A stretch of DNA of 64,000 nucleotides from Burkholderiales bacterium (lineage in GTDB: Bacteria; Pseudomonadota; Gammaproteobacteria; Burkholderiales; Burkholderiaceae_C). The position numbers and the translations under genes were made by a program. Location: NCBI GenBank assembly GCA_028872015.1, contig JAGWLO010000002.1, positions 62,001 through 126,000 on the forward strand, in the 5' to 3' direction. The notes under the pieces are model-generated. The model had not been told where the DNA came from. It made no database searches and saw nothing but the letters and a program-made list of their open reading frames with translations. Below, in pieces: positions 1-9,108 of the stretch (its first letter is position 1; each line of letters starts with the position of its first letter).

Positions 1-1548
1 CCCGACCCGCTGTTCGACGCCCTGGTCAACCGCTGGCTGCTGTACCAGACGGTGGCCTGCCGGCTGTGGGCCAGGGCCGCCTTCTACCAGGCCGGCGGGG
101 CCACCGGCTTTCGCGACCAGCTGCAGGACGCGATGGCGCTGGCCTGGGCCGAGCCGGCCCTGCTGCGGGCGCAGATCGTGCTGTGCGCCTCGCGCCAGTT
201 TGCCGAGGGTGACGTTCAACATTGGTGGCACGCGCCGCAGGGTGCCGGCGTGCGCACGCATTTCTGCGACGACCTGCTGTGGCTCCCGTATGCGCTGGCG
301 CACTACCTGCGGGCCACGGGCGACGGGGCGCTGCTGGAGCAGAGCGTGGCCTTCCTGGAAGGCGCGCCCATCCCGCCGGGCGCCGAGGACCGGTACGACA
401 CGCCCGCGGTGAGCCTGCAGCAGGCCTCGGTCTACGAGCACGCGGCGCGCGCGATCGACCACAGCCTGGCGGTGGGCGTGCACGGCCTGCCGCTGATGGG
501 CAGCGGCGACTGGAACGACGGCATGAACCGCGTCGGCATCGGCGGCCAGGGCGAATCGGTCTGGCTGGCCTGGTTCTTGTGCCGGCTGGTGGATGACTTC
601 GGGCCCGTGGCGCGGGGCCGTGGCGACGACGCGCGCGCCGAGCGCTGGGCCGCCGCGGCGCAGGGCTGGCGCGCCGCCCTGCAGGGGCCGGCCTGGGACG
701 GTGCCTGGTACAGGCGGGCCTACTTCGACAACGGCCAGGCGCTGGGCGCCAGCGCCAATGCCGAAGCCCGCATCGATCTCATCGCGCAGGCCTGGGCGGT
801 GCTGTCCGGGGTGGCGCCGCCCGATCGGCAGGCCCAGGCGCTGGCGGCCGTGCAGGGTGAGCTGGTGGATGCCTCGGCCGGCCTGCTGCGGCTGCTGACA
901 CCGCCCTTCGTGCGGGCCGAGCCCAGCCCCGGCTACATCCAGGCCTACCCGCCGGGTGTGCGCGAGAACGGGGGCCAGTACTCGCACGCCGGGGTCTGGG
1001 GCCTGATGGCGCAGCTCGCCTGGACCAAGGCCCAGCGCGGACCCGAGGCGACCGAGGCCGGCCTGGCGCGGGCCTGGCAATGGTTCCTGCACTTGAGCCC
1101 GGCGCACCGCGCAGCGCAGCCGCAGCAGGCTTCGGCCTACGAGATCGAGCCCTACGTGATGGCCGGCGACGTCTACAGCGCCGCGCCCTACGTCGGCCGC
1201 GGCGGCTGGAGCTGGTACACCGGCTCGGCGGCCTGGATGCACCGGGCCGCTATCGAGTCCATCCTGGGCCTGACGCTGGGTGCACGCCACTTGCGCGTCG
1301 ACCCCGGCCTGCCGCCGCACTGGCCGCGCGCCGAGCTGGCCTTGCGGCGCGACGGGCGCGTGCTGCGCTTCCTGCTTTTGCGCAGCCCGCCGGCGGCGGC
1401 GCTGCAGGCCGCCGCGCCGTGGTGCGCGGCGCAGAGGCCCCGCCTGCTGTTGCCGGGGGTGCCCCTGGCCTGGCCGGCGCTCGAGGGCGAATCCTGCTTC
1501 GTCGTGCCGCTGCTGGAAGCCGGCTCCGCCTGCGTGGCAACCCCCTAG
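1..1548 (+). CDS. GH94 glycan phosphorylase domain protein, C-terminal part (cyclic beta-1,2-glucan synthase type), 5' truncated by window
   Basis: The reading frame is open from base 1, so the start lies outside the window; 515 residues are visible. The segment looks like the C-terminal glycan phosphorylase (GH94) domain of NdvB/ChvB-type cyclic beta-1,2-glucan synthases. Visible marks are [18 protein letters not shown] near the left edge, the acidic catalytic motif [26 protein letters not shown], and [23 protein letters not shown]. In that family the domain trims the glucan chain to control ring size, and the product is a periplasmic osmoregulatory glucan. A free-standing cellobiose- or chitobiose-phosphorylase-like enzyme cannot be excluded, because the N-terminal glycosyltransferase part is not visible. 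The C-terminus runs into a low-conservation tail ending in a TAG stop. Confidence 0.8.
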   Translation, partial: PDPLFDALVNRWLLYQTVACRLWARAAFYQAGGATGFRDQLQDAMALAWAEPALLRAQIVLCASRQFAEGDVQHWWHAPQGAGVRTHFCDDLLWLPYALAHYLRATGDGALLEQSVAFLEGAPIPPGAEDRYDTPAVSLQQASVYEHAARAIDHSLAVGVHGLPLMGSGDWNDGMNRVGIGGQGESVWLAWFLCRLVDDFGPVARGRGDDARAERWAAAAQGWRAALQGPAWDGAWYRRAYFDNGQALGASANAEARIDLIAQAWAVLSGVAPPDRQAQALAAVQGELVDASAGLLRLLTPPFVRAEPSPGYIQAYPPGVRENGGQYSHAGVWGLMAQLAWTKAQRGPEATEAGLARAWQWFLHLSPAHRAAQPQQASAYEIEPYVMAGDVYSAAPYVGRGGWSWYTGSAAWMHRAAIESILGLTLGARHLRVDPGLPPHWPRAELALRRDGRVLRFLLLRSPPAAALQAAAPWCAAQRPRLLLPGVPLAWPALEGESCFVVPLLEAGSACVATP

Positions 1549-1667
1549 AAGCTGCGCGGCGGCACGGCCTGCTGGAAACAACGGATGCGCGGCGCTCGCC
1601 GCGGCCGACACACTCGGCCGCACGGTTGCAGCCGGCGCCCCGCGCCTCCACACGACGATCCGAGACC

Positions 1668-3194
1668 ATGAACCCACACACACGCACGGCCCTGGCGGCC
1701 CTGTCCGCCCTGTCGACCTTCTCGGGCCTCACCGCCCTGCCGCTGGCGGCCCTGGCGGCACCCGCGGCCCCCACCTGCGCGGCGGTGCTGGCGCGGCTGG
1801 CCGGCCGGCTGGCCGACGCCACCTGCACCGTCAGCGCCGACCTCACGACGGCCAACCCGGCGACCACGCCGGCGGACAACTCGATCCCGTCGCTGCCGCC
1901 CGGCGCCTTCACGCCCACGACCGACCGCGCCGTGATCGCCCCCAGCGCGGCCAAGCGCACGCCGATCACGCGCGCCGTGCCGGGGCTGCAGATCGATGCC
2001 CGCATGGCCGACGACCCCACCGGGCAGGCGCGCTTCCTGCTGCGCCTGCCCCTGGACTGGAACGGCCGGTTGGTGGTGGCCGGCGCATCGGGCACGCGCA
2101 GCGAGTTCAACGGCGATTTCGCCTGGAGCGACTACGTGCTGCAGAAGGGCTATGCCTACGCGTCGCAGAACAAGGGCGTGCTCAACCTGCGCATCGCCTC
2201 GCTGTCCAGCGCCACGCCGCCCAATGGCCTGGCCTGCCGGCTCAACCCTGCGTCGGGCGTGTGGGTCAACTTCTACGACAACGACGATGGCCAGCCGTTC
2301 ACGCGCTGGCGCGACACCATGGTCAAGGCGGCGCGGCTGGCCGGCGACGGCGTGGTCGCGGCGTATGGCGCGCGGGCGCGCTACACCTATGCGGTCGGCA
2401 CCTCCAACGGCGGCTACCAGGTGCGGCGCGCGGTCGAATCGGCACCCGAGCTGTTCGACGGCGGCGTCGACTGGGAAGGCACCTACGTCGACGCGGCCGC
2501 GCCCAACCTGCTGACCGACCTGCCGGCCGGGGTGTTGAACTTCGGCGACTACGTCGCCTCGGGCCGCGACCCGAACAGCACCGCGGCGAAGAACATCGTC
2601 GCCGCCGGCTACCCGCCCGACATCGTGCGGTCGGCCACCAGCTCGCTGTGGACGAGCTACTGGGCCAGCTTCTGGGAGGTCACGCAATGCCAGTGGCAGA
2701 AGCGACTGGACCCCGCCTACGACACCTACGGCGCCGGCACGGCCGCCTACAACTACACCGCGCGCTTGTCGGCCAGCGCCGTCGGCAGCCAGCTGGCGGC
2801 CTTTGCCACCACCGGCCGCATCCAGCGGCCGCTGATCACGGTGGCCGGCACGATGGACGGGCTGCTCCCGATCGACCACCACGCCCGGGCCTATGCGCGG
2901 GCGGTGGCTGCCGCCCGGGCGCAGGACGACGACGAAGGCGACCGGCGCGGTCGCGACGACCGCCCCGCCTACCGCCTGTACGAGATCCAGAACGGCAACC
3001 ACATCGAGACCTACCAGGACCTCTTCCCCCAGCTCGAACTGATCGAGCCGCACGCGCAGCGGGCCTTCGATCTGCTGGTGGCGAATGTCGAGCTGCGCCA
3101 GCCGCTGCCGCCCAGCCAGTGCGTGCTGCGCCACGGTGCCATCGCCAACCCGGCAGTGCAGCCCGGGCATTGCGTGAATCTGTACGAGCCCTGA
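1668..3194 (+). CDS. Secreted alpha/beta hydrolase, tannase/feruloyl-esterase-like
   Basis: 508 residues with an N-terminal Sec signal peptide (hydrophobic Ala/Leu stretch up to about residue 30, ending LAALAAPAAP), so the enzyme is probably periplasmic or exported. The fold is suggested by a nucleophile-elbow motif GTSNGG with Ser at about residue 246, a downstream acid candidate in AGTMDGLLPIDHH and a His candidate in IQNGNHIETY, in the usual Ser-Asp-His order. Tannase/feruloyl esterase family members hydrolyse esters of phenolic acids, but the real substrate cannot be read here. The ATG at 1668 is chosen because the signal peptide starts directly there; the frame is open far upstream, but that part overlaps the previous gene. 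A short basic/acidic insert (residues about 420-435) looks like a surface loop. It stands alone and is followed by a tRNA on the other strand. Confidence 0.7.
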   Translation: MNPHTRTALAALSALSTFSGLTALPLAALAAPAAPTCAAVLARLAGRLADATCTVSADLTTANPATTPADNSIPSLPPGAFTPTTDRAVIAPSAAKRTPITRAVPGLQIDARMADDPTGQARFLLRLPLDWNGRLVVAGASGTRSEFNGDFAWSDYVLQKGYAYASQNKGVLNLRIASLSSATPPNGLACRLNPASGVWVNFYDNDDGQPFTRWRDTMVKAARLAGDGVVAAYGARARYTYAVGTSNGGYQVRRAVESAPELFDGGVDWEGTYVDAAAPNLLTDLPAGVLNFGDYVASGRDPNSTAAKNIVAAGYPPDIVRSATSSLWTSYWASFWEVTQCQWQKRLDPAYDTYGAGTAAYNYTARLSASAVGSQLAAFATTGRIQRPLITVAGTMDGLLPIDHHARAYARAVAAARAQDDDEGDRRGRDDRPAYRLYEIQNGNHIETYQDLFPQLELIEPHAQRAFDLLVANVELRQPLPPSQCVLRHGAIANPAVQPGHCVNLYEP

Positions 3195-3256
3195 CCGAAG
3201 ACCCCCGGGCCGCCTGGTCCAGCACGGGCGGCGACCGGTCTGGAGCAGCGGCCGGC

Positions 3257-3333
3257 TGGCCTGCCCGGAGGGACTCGAACCCCCGACCTGCGACTTAGAA
3301 GGTCGCTGCTCTATCCAGTTGAGCTACGGGCAG
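3257..3333 (-). tRNA. tRNA-Arg (anticodon UCU)
   Basis: Read on the minus strand this folds as a full cloverleaf. The acceptor stem CTGCCCG pairs perfectly with CGGGCAG. The anticodon stem GCGAC/GTCGC closes the loop CTTCTAA, giving anticodon UCU. The T arm GGGGG-TTCGAGT-CCCTC has one G-T pair. The discriminator is G and CCA is encoded in the genome. It decodes the rare AGA/AGG arginine codons. It begins with C rather than the usual G, which is compensated in the acceptor stem. Confidence 0.95.
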
Positions 3334-3414
3334 ATGCGGGCCCGATTGTCCACGTCCAGGCCGGGTGCGGACGGTGCGGGCACGCTGCCGCTGCAGGCGG
3401 ACTGCTGCGCCGCC

Positions 3415-4107
3415 TCAGCGCGGCTGGTACTGCGTCTTGCCGAACAGCACCTCGCGCGCCTTGTCGTCGGTGATGGGCCGGCGCTGCGCTGCCAGCACCT
3501 CCACGCCGCGCATGACCGCCGGCCGGGCCGCGATTTCGTCGAACCAGCCTTTGAGGTGCGGATGGTCGGCCCAGTCGATGCCCTGGTTCTTCCAGCTGCG
3601 CAGCCAGGGAAAGATGGCGATGTCGGCAATGGTGTATTCGTTGCCCGCGATGTACCGGGTCTTGGCCAGCTTCTTGTTCATCACGCCGTACAGGCGGCGG
3701 GCCTCGTTGGTGTAGCGGTCGACGGCGTAGGGGATCTTCTCGGGCGCGTAGATGCGAAAGTGGTGCGCCTGGCCCAGCATCGGACCGACGCCACCCATCT
3801 GGAACATCAGCCACTCGAGGGTGGACCAGCGGGCGCGCAGGTCGGCCGGCAGGAAGCGGCCGGTCTTGGACGCCAGGTAGAGCAGGATCGCCCCCGATTC
3901 GAACAGCGAGATCGGTGCGCCGTCGGGTCCGTCGGGGTCGACCAGGGCCGGGATCTTGTTGTTCGGGCTGATGGCCAGGAATGCAGGGTCGAACTGCTCG
4001 CCGGCACCGATGTCCACGCCGTGGGCGCGGTAGGGCAGGCCGCACTCCTCCAGCATGATGTGGACCTTGTGGCCGTTCGGCGTGGCCCACGAATACACTT
4101 CGATCAT
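3415..4107 (-). CDS. Glutathione S-transferase family protein (YfcG/YghU-like)
   Basis: 230 residues. The N-terminal thioredoxin-like half carries SWATPNGHKVHIMLEE, the cis-Pro motif NNKIPALVDPD and ISLFESGAILLYLA (glutathione gamma-glutamyl contacts). The C-terminal all-helical half carries EYTIADIAIFPWLRSW, the N-capping motif of GSTs. The TPNGHKV motif is typical of the YfcG/YghU disulfide-bond reductase branch rather than classical conjugating GSTs, so a glutathione-dependent reductase or peroxidase role is more likely. The start is the ATG at 4107, where the GST fold begins; the longer frame upstream gives a low-complexity basic extension and overlaps the divergent gene at 4167. The two genes share a 59-bp divergent promoter region. 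Confidence 0.88.
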   Translation of the reverse strand: MIEVYSWATPNGHKVHIMLEECGLPYRAHGVDIGAGEQFDPAFLAISPNNKIPALVDPDGPDGAPISLFESGAILLYLASKTGRFLPADLRARWSTLEWLMFQMGGVGPMLGQAHHFRIYAPEKIPYAVDRYTNEARRLYGVMNKKLAKTRYIAGNEYTIADIAIFPWLRSWKNQGIDWADHPHLKGWFDEIAARPAVMRGVEVLAAQRRPITDDKAREVLFGKTQYQPR

Positions 4108-4166
4108 CAATGGCTCCCATGCTGCCGGCCGCGATGGTGGCCAGCCCTTGCGGACGACTCTAATCC

Positions 4167-4895
4167 ATGCTCGAAGGCCTGAAGCGCTGGTTTGCCGGCG
4201 GCCCTGACGCACCGTCGCAGGACTGGGACGGCATCGCCCCGTGGGCGCGCCAGAAGCAGTACGCCTTCCGCGGCGTGCACAGCGAAGGCTTCGTGATCGA
4301 CGGCCGCCTCGGTCCCACGCCATGGCGCCTCGAATGGGGTCCGTCGCAGCGGCCCTACATCCCGGGCCGCGAGCTGCGCCTGCGCGCCGAGCTGGGCCTG
4401 GGTGCCGACCTGCAGGTCGTGGTGATGAACCGCGAGCTGCAGGAGTCGATGGAGAAGGCGGTGTTCGACCAGTACGTCGAAGGCGTGCAGACGCGCATCG
4501 ACAACCAGACGCCGCCCGAAATGCGCTGGCTGGTGATGTTCCCCAAGCTGGCCGGCACCGAGATGCCGCTGCTGCGCGAGCGCTTCGTCGCCCTGGCCAG
4601 CGTCAAGGGCTGGCTGATGCAGTGGCTGGAAGGCCCGCTGTCGCAGTCGCTGGCGGTGCTGCGGCTGGAGCCGGCCACGCCGTTCGTGCTGATGATCGGC
4701 CGCGGCCGGCTGATGCTGCGCACGGCGCTGCCCGATGCCGAGATCGAATCGCTGCAGGCCTGGCTGCGCCTGTTCGAGCTGGCGATGCGCGAAGCCCGCC
4801 GCGTGGCTGCCGCTCCTGGGGAGGCCGGCCCGCCGAGCAGCGCGCCCAGCCTGTGGCCAACCAGCGCGCTGCCCGGCGACGAACGCCACAAGTAG
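4167..4895 (+). CDS. Conserved hypothetical protein
   Basis: 242 residues, no signal peptide and no membrane segment. It looks soluble and cytoplasmic, with aromatic-rich segments (QDWDGIAPWARQKQYAFR, PTPWRLEWGPSQRPYIPGREL) and a Pro/Ala/Ser-rich C-terminal tail of about 35 residues that is probably disordered. No enzyme motif is recognisable. It resembles lone hypothetical proteins in Burkholderiales genomes, but I cannot assign a family. Codon usage matches the neighbours, so it is a real gene. It is divergent from the GST and convergent with the acyl-CoA dehydrogenase, with a gap of about 20 bp. Confidence 0.75.
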   Translation: MLEGLKRWFAGGPDAPSQDWDGIAPWARQKQYAFRGVHSEGFVIDGRLGPTPWRLEWGPSQRPYIPGRELRLRAELGLGADLQVVVMNRELQESMEKAVFDQYVEGVQTRIDNQTPPEMRWLVMFPKLAGTEMPLLRERFVALASVKGWLMQWLEGPLSQSLAVLRLEPATPFVLMIGRGRLMLRTALPDAEIESLQAWLRLFELAMREARRVAAAPGEAGPPSSAPSLWPTSALPGDERHK

Positions 4896-4917
4896 CCACC
4901 GCGGGGGCGGCCCGGTC

Positions 4918-6171
4918 TCAGGCGCGCGGTGCGATCTTGCCCAGCTCGAGCTTGGCGATGGCGTTGCGGTGCACCTCGTCGGGCCCGTCCGCGAACCGCA
5001 GGGTGCGTGCCAGGGTGTAGTAATAGGCCAGCGGCGTGTCCTGGCTCATGCCGGCGCCACCGTACACCTGCATCGCCCAGTCGATGACCTGGCAGGCCAT
5101 GGTCGGCGCCACCACCTTGATCATGGCGATCTCGGCCTTGGCGCTCTTGTTGCCCGCCATGTCCATCATCCATGCCGCCTTCAGCGTCAGCAGCCGGGCC
5201 TGGTCGATCATGCAGCGCGCCTCGGCGATGCGTTCCTGCGTCACGCCCTGCTGCGCGATCGTCTTGCCGAAGGCGACGCGGCGGGTGGCGCGCTCGCACA
5301 TCAGGCGCAGCGCGCGCTCGGCCAGGCCGATCAGTCGCATGCAGTGGTGGATGCGCCCGGGCCCGAGCCGGCCCTGCGCGATCTCGAAGCCGCGGCCCTC
5401 GCCGAGCAGGATGTTGGCGGCGGGCACGCGCACGTTCTTGAAGTCGACTTCCATGTGGCCGTGCGGTGCGTCGTCGTAGCCGAACACCGACAGCGGGCGC
5501 AGGATGGTGATGCCCGGCGTCTCGCGCGGCACCAGGATCATGCTCTGCTGCGAATGCCGCGGCGCCGTGGGGTCGGTCTTGCCCATGAAGATGAAGATCT
5601 GGCAGCGCGGGTCGCCGGCCCCGCTGGTCCACCACTTGCGGCCGTTGATGACGTAGTCGTCCCCGTCGCGCTTGATCTCGGCTTCGATGTTGGTGGCGTC
5701 GGACGAGGCTACTGCCGGCTCGGTCATCGCGAAGGCGCTGCGGATCTCGCCCGCCAGCAGGGGCTCGAGCCAGCGCTTCTTGTGCTCGGCCGAGCCGTAG
5801 CGGGCGATCGTCTCCATGTTGCCGGTGTCGGGGGCCGAGCAGTTGAAGATCTCGCTGCTCCAGGGCACCGCGCCCATGATCTCGGCCAGCGGCGCGTAGT
5901 CCTGGTTGCTCAGGCCGAAGTTGAACTCGGCCTCGCCTTTCGCATTCGCGCCCTCGGCGTGCGGTGGCAGGAACAGGTTCCACAGCCCGGCCGCGCGCGC
6001 CTTGGGCTTGAGCTTTTCGATCACCTGCAGCGGCGTCCAGCGCCGGCCGGCCTGGGTGTTGGCCTCGATCTCGGCCCACCACTGCGGCTCGGCGGGGTAG
6101 ACATGCTCGGCCATGAAGGCCGACAGGCGTGCCTGCAGCTCCTGGGTGCGGGGGGAGTAGCTGAAGTCCAT
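4918..6171 (-). CDS. Acyl-CoA dehydrogenase (ACAD10/11 and LvaC-like)
   Basis: 417 residues with the complete acyl-CoA dehydrogenase architecture: an N-terminal helical domain, a middle beta domain with [16 protein letters not shown] (FAD/substrate-binding signature) and [14 protein letters not shown], and a C-terminal helical domain with [29 protein letters not shown] and [14 protein letters not shown]. The ATG at 6171 is the natural start of the domain; the frame stays open upstream but that part is antisense to the next gene. It lies directly downstream of an APH-type kinase, the two-gene equivalent of the fused human ACAD11 and of the Pseudomonas levulinate pathway pair LvaA/LvaC. This suggests work on hydroxyacyl-CoA rather than plain beta-oxidation. 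The 86-bp gap to the kinase gene still allows one transcript. Confidence 0.88.
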   Translation of the reverse strand: MDFSYSPRTQELQARLSAFMAEHVYPAEPQWWAEIEANTQAGRRWTPLQVIEKLKPKARAAGLWNLFLPPHAEGANAKGEAEFNFGLSNQDYAPLAEIMGAVPWSSEIFNCSAPDTGNMETIARYGSAEHKKRWLEPLLAGEIRSAFAMTEPAVASSDATNIEAEIKRDGDDYVINGRKWWTSGAGDPRCQIFIFMGKTDPTAPRHSQQSMILVPRETPGITILRPLSVFGYDDAPHGHMEVDFKNVRVPAANILLGEGRGFEIAQGRLGPGRIHHCMRLIGLAERALRLMCERATRRVAFGKTIAQQGVTQERIAEARCMIDQARLLTLKAAWMMDMAGNKSAKAEIAMIKVVAPTMACQVIDWAMQVYGGAGMSQDTPLAYYYTLARTLRFADGPDEVHRNAIAKLELGKIAPRA

Positions 6172-6257
6172 CGTCGTGTCTCCGGGTGGTGTGCAGGGGT
6201 GCGTGTGCGGGGGTGCGCGTGCAGGGTGGGGCGCGGGATGCGGGGTGGCCCGGGGTG

Positions 6258-7346
6258 TCAGCCAGCGCGCTGCGCGTAGCGCCAGCCCAGCTCGGCCAGC
6301 GCGCGCGTGGCCGCTCCGCTGGCGCGCGCCTGGTCGCTGGATGCGGTGCCGTCGAGCACGCGCTTGGCGATGCCTTGCATGATCGAGGCCATGCGGAACA
6401 GGTTGTAGGCGAGGTAGAAGTTCCAGTCGGCGCGCAGCACGGCAGGGTCCAGCGGCACGCCGGCGGCGGCGCGCCGCTCGCAGTAGCGGCGCACGTAGGC
6501 GTCTTCGTCGGGGATGCCCAGCGCCGCGAGGTCGAGCCCGCCGATGCCCCTGAACACGCCTGGGGGGATGTGCCAGGCCATGCAGTGGTAGCTGAAGTCG
6601 GCCAGCGGATGGCCCAGCGTGGACAGCTCCCAGTCGAGCACCGCCACCACGCGCGGCTCGGTGGGGTGGAACATCAGGTTGTCGAGCCGGAAGTCGCCGT
6701 GCACGATGGCCGTCTGGGTGTCGTCGCGGGCCCCGGGGGGCATGTGCGCCGGCAGCCAGGCGATGAGCCGGTCCATCTCGGCGATGGGCTCGATCTCGGA
6801 GGCTCGGTACTGCTTGCCCCAGCGTCCGATCTGGCGCTCGAAGTAGTTGCCCGGGCGGCCGTAGCTGGCCATCGCCGGCGTCACCGCGGTGCTGTGCAGC
6901 GCGGCGATGACGCGGTTCATCTCGTCGTAGATGGCGCTGCGCTCGGCCGGCTGCAGGCCCGGCAGCGACTGGTCCCACAGCACCCGGCCGGCCACGTGCT
7001 CCATGACGTAGAAGGCACGGCCGATCACCGCCTCGTCGTCGCACAGCAGCAGCATCTGTGGCACCGGCACCGCGCTGCCGTGCAGGTACTGCATGACGCG
7101 GAACTCGCGCTCGATCGCGTGCGCCGAGGGCAGCAGCCGCGCCGCCGGGCCGGGCTTGGTGCGCATGACGTAGCACCGCGACGGCGTGACGAGCTTGTAC
7201 GTGGGGTTGGACTGGCCGCCCTTGAACTGCTCCACCGTCAGCGGGCCGGCGAAACCGGGCAACTCGCGCACCAGATGCGCCTGCAGCGTGGCGGTGTCGA
7301 AGGCGTGGCTGGCGGCCACGGGTTTGGTGCCGGTGTACTGTTCCAT
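6258..7346 (-). CDS. APH-family phosphotransferase (acyl-CoA-dehydrogenase-associated kinase)
   Basis: 362 residues with a protein-kinase-like aminoglycoside/choline phosphotransferase fold. Visible marks are the N-lobe Gly-rich start [12 protein letters not shown], the lysine-equivalent strand YVMRTKPGP, the catalytic Brenner motif [13 protein letters not shown] (Asp base and Asn metal ligand) and the metal-binding [16 protein letters not shown]. Relatives next to or fused with ACAD phosphorylate the 4-hydroxy group of hydroxyacyl-CoA so that it can be eliminated; no antibiotic-resistance role is implied. The start at 7346 is followed directly by the fold. It is transcribed just ahead of the acyl-CoA dehydrogenase, and the pair forms a likely catabolic operon. 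Confidence 0.87.
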   Translation of the reverse strand: MEQYTGTKPVAASHAFDTATLQAHLVRELPGFAGPLTVEQFKGGQSNPTYKLVTPSRCYVMRTKPGPAARLLPSAHAIEREFRVMQYLHGSAVPVPQMLLLCDDEAVIGRAFYVMEHVAGRVLWDQSLPGLQPAERSAIYDEMNRVIAALHSTAVTPAMASYGRPGNYFERQIGRWGKQYRASEIEPIAEMDRLIAWLPAHMPPGARDDTQTAIVHGDFRLDNLMFHPTEPRVVAVLDWELSTLGHPLADFSYHCMAWHIPPGVFRGIGGLDLAALGIPDEDAYVRRYCERRAAAGVPLDPAVLRADWNFYLAYNLFRMASIMQGIAKRVLDGTASSDQARASGAATRALAELGWRYAQRAG

Positions 7347-7424
7347 GGTCCTATCTTGCGCCTGCGGGCACGGGTGCTGCCAGCCGGATCAGCCCGGCCC
7401 TGGCCGCGGGCGCGGAAGGCGCCG

Positions 7425-8129
7425 TCAACGCTCGGCGATGGCCAGCAGCTTGTCGCGCGACAGCACCACCAGCCGCGCGGGCTCCACGCGCACGGCGCCT
7501 TCGCGCTCGAAGCCCTTCAGCTCCTGGTTCACGCGCTGGCGCGAGGCGCCCAGCAGCTGCGCCAGGTCTTCCTGCGCCAGGGCCAGGCCGATGCGGATCT
7601 CTTCGCCCTGCGGGATGCCGTAGCTGCGCGCCAGCAGCAGCAGCTGCTTGGCCAGCCGCGCCTGCAGCGGCCGCGTGTTGAGGTCTTCGATCTGGTTGAA
7701 CATCAGCCGCAGGCGGCGGCAGTTCAGGCGCAGCAGCGCTTCGTAGAGCTCCACATGTTGCGCCAGCAGGTCCTTGAAGTCGTGCTTGCGCACCACCAGC
7801 AGCGTGGTCGCACCATGGGCATCGGCATCGTGGGTGCGCGGCAGGCCGTCGAAGAGCGCGATGTCGCCGAACCAGGTGCCGGGCTCGGCGTAGGTGAGCG
7901 TGACCTGCTTGCCCGACAGGCCCACCGAGCTGATGCGCACTGCGCCGCGCGCCACGCCGCACCATTCGGCGGCCGGTGTGCCGCGGCTGGCCAACGCGTT
8001 GCCGTCGGCCAGACGGCGTACCAGGGCCCGCGAGAGGATGGCGCTTCGCAACGCCGGAGAAAGCTTGCTGAACCACGCACCCGTTTCGATGTTTTGTCGC
8101 TCGTCGATTGTAAGAACCGGGGTATTCAT
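7425..8129 (-). CDS. Crp/Fnr family transcriptional regulator
   Basis: 234 residues. Residues about 20-130 form a cyclic-nucleotide-binding beta-roll (GTWFGDIALFDGLPRTHD is the cap segment). The C-terminal part is a Crp-type winged helix-turn-helix (LALAQEDLAQLLGASRQRVN followed by EREGAVRVE). There is no N-terminal cysteine cluster of the FNR type, so it is not an oxygen-sensing [4Fe-4S] FNR. The ligand is unknown. The ATG at 8129 is preferred over a longer frame because the upstream extension runs into the divergent gene's leader. The 80-bp divergent gap to the aldolase gene at 8210 makes that gene a possible target. Confidence 0.9.
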   Translation of the reverse strand: MNTPVLTIDERQNIETGAWFSKLSPALRSAILSRALVRRLADGNALASRGTPAAEWCGVARGAVRISSVGLSGKQVTLTYAEPGTWFGDIALFDGLPRTHDADAHGATTLLVVRKHDFKDLLAQHVELYEALLRLNCRRLRLMFNQIEDLNTRPLQARLAKQLLLLARSYGIPQGEEIRIGLALAQEDLAQLLGASRQRVNQELKGFEREGAVRVEPARLVVLSRDKLLAIAER

Positions 8130-8209
8130 GGCTTGTCCCTGAGGCGACAGCAGCGCCACGATCCGATTGTCTATCGTCGACCGCACCCCCCAGGCCCAGG
8201 AGACCCGCC

Positions 8210-8986
8210 ATGCCCGCACCCGCCCTGCAGATCGCCGACCGTCGCTACGAAGTGACCGAAGCCGAATGGAAGGTCCGCGTCGATCTCGCCGCCGCCTACC
8301 GGCTGGCCGCGCTGTTCGGCTGGGACGACCTGGTCTTCACCCACATCAGCGCCCGCGTGCCCGACCGCGAGGGCGAGTTCCTCATCAATCCCTACGGCCT
8401 GATGTTCGACGAGATCACGGCCTCGAGCCTGGTGAAGATCGACACCGAGGGCCGCAAGCTCGACGACTCGCCGTACCCGGTCAACCCGCCCGGCTTCGTC
8501 ATCCACAGCGCGGTGCACGCCGTGCGGCACGACGCGGCCTGTGTCATGCACCTGCACTCGATCAACGGCGTGGCGGTGGCGGCCCAGCGGGGCGGGCTGC
8601 TGCCGCTGTCGCAGCACTCGATCTTCGTGCTCGCGTCGCTGGGCTACCACGACTACGAGGGCGTCGCGGTGCGCGACGACGAGAAGCCGCGTCTGGTGGC
8701 CGATCTCGGCCGCAAGACCAACCTGATGCTGCGCAACCATGGCCTGCTGACGGTGGGTCCGACGGTGGCCGACGCCTTCCAGGCGATGTACATGTTCGAG
8801 ACCGCCTGCATGATCCAGGTGCGGGCGCAGGCCGGCGGCGGCCCGCTGGTGACGATCCCGCAGGAGATCATCGCCACGGCCGCCGAGCAGTCGCGCGCGG
8901 CCACGCGCGGGCAGGGCGCGCAGCAACTCGTCTGGCCGGGCCTGCTGCGCCGGCTGGATCGCCGGCTGCCGGGCTACGACACCTGA
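8210..8986 (+). CDS. Class II aldolase/adducin family protein
   Basis: 258 residues. The family marks are VFTHISARVPDREGEFLINPYG, a GLMFDEITASSLVKID segment and the HLH zinc-ligand pair (His114 and His116, in VMHLHSINGVAV), with a further C-terminal His ligand likely in LRNHGLLTVGPTVADAF. Members cleave aldols such as fuculose phosphate or decarboxylate related acids; this long, non-phosphate-binding branch is often left without a defined substrate. It stands alone and divergent from the Crp-like regulator. The ATG at 8210 follows a GGAGA Shine-Dalgarno-like sequence. Confidence 0.85.
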   Translation: MPAPALQIADRRYEVTEAEWKVRVDLAAAYRLAALFGWDDLVFTHISARVPDREGEFLINPYGLMFDEITASSLVKIDTEGRKLDDSPYPVNPPGFVIHSAVHAVRHDAACVMHLHSINGVAVAAQRGGLLPLSQHSIFVLASLGYHDYEGVAVRDDEKPRLVADLGRKTNLMLRNHGLLTVGPTVADAFQAMYMFETACMIQVRAQAGGGPLVTIPQEIIATAAEQSRAATRGQGAQQLVWPGLLRRLDRRLPGYDT

Positions 8987-9108
8987 ACGCGGGGGTGCCG
9001 GCCGGCGGCCGTGGCCTGCGGCACGAACCGCGCGCGCGGCGCGCTGGCGCCTCGAACGGCCATGCTAGAGTGGCCCGACCCCCTCCGCTAACGATCCAGC
9101 GTTCCTGA

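Noticed and set aside
1545-3170. Long antisense open frame opposite the secreted hydrolase, and many similar frames elsewhere
   Set aside because: High GC leaves few stops in all frames. Codon-position bias and recognisable domains lie only in the plus-strand gene, so these frames are shadows.
6258-7346. Aminoglycoside resistance gene
   Set aside because: The APH fold is shared, but the pairing with an acyl-CoA dehydrogenase and the sequence type fit the hydroxyacyl-CoA kinase branch, not drug resistance.
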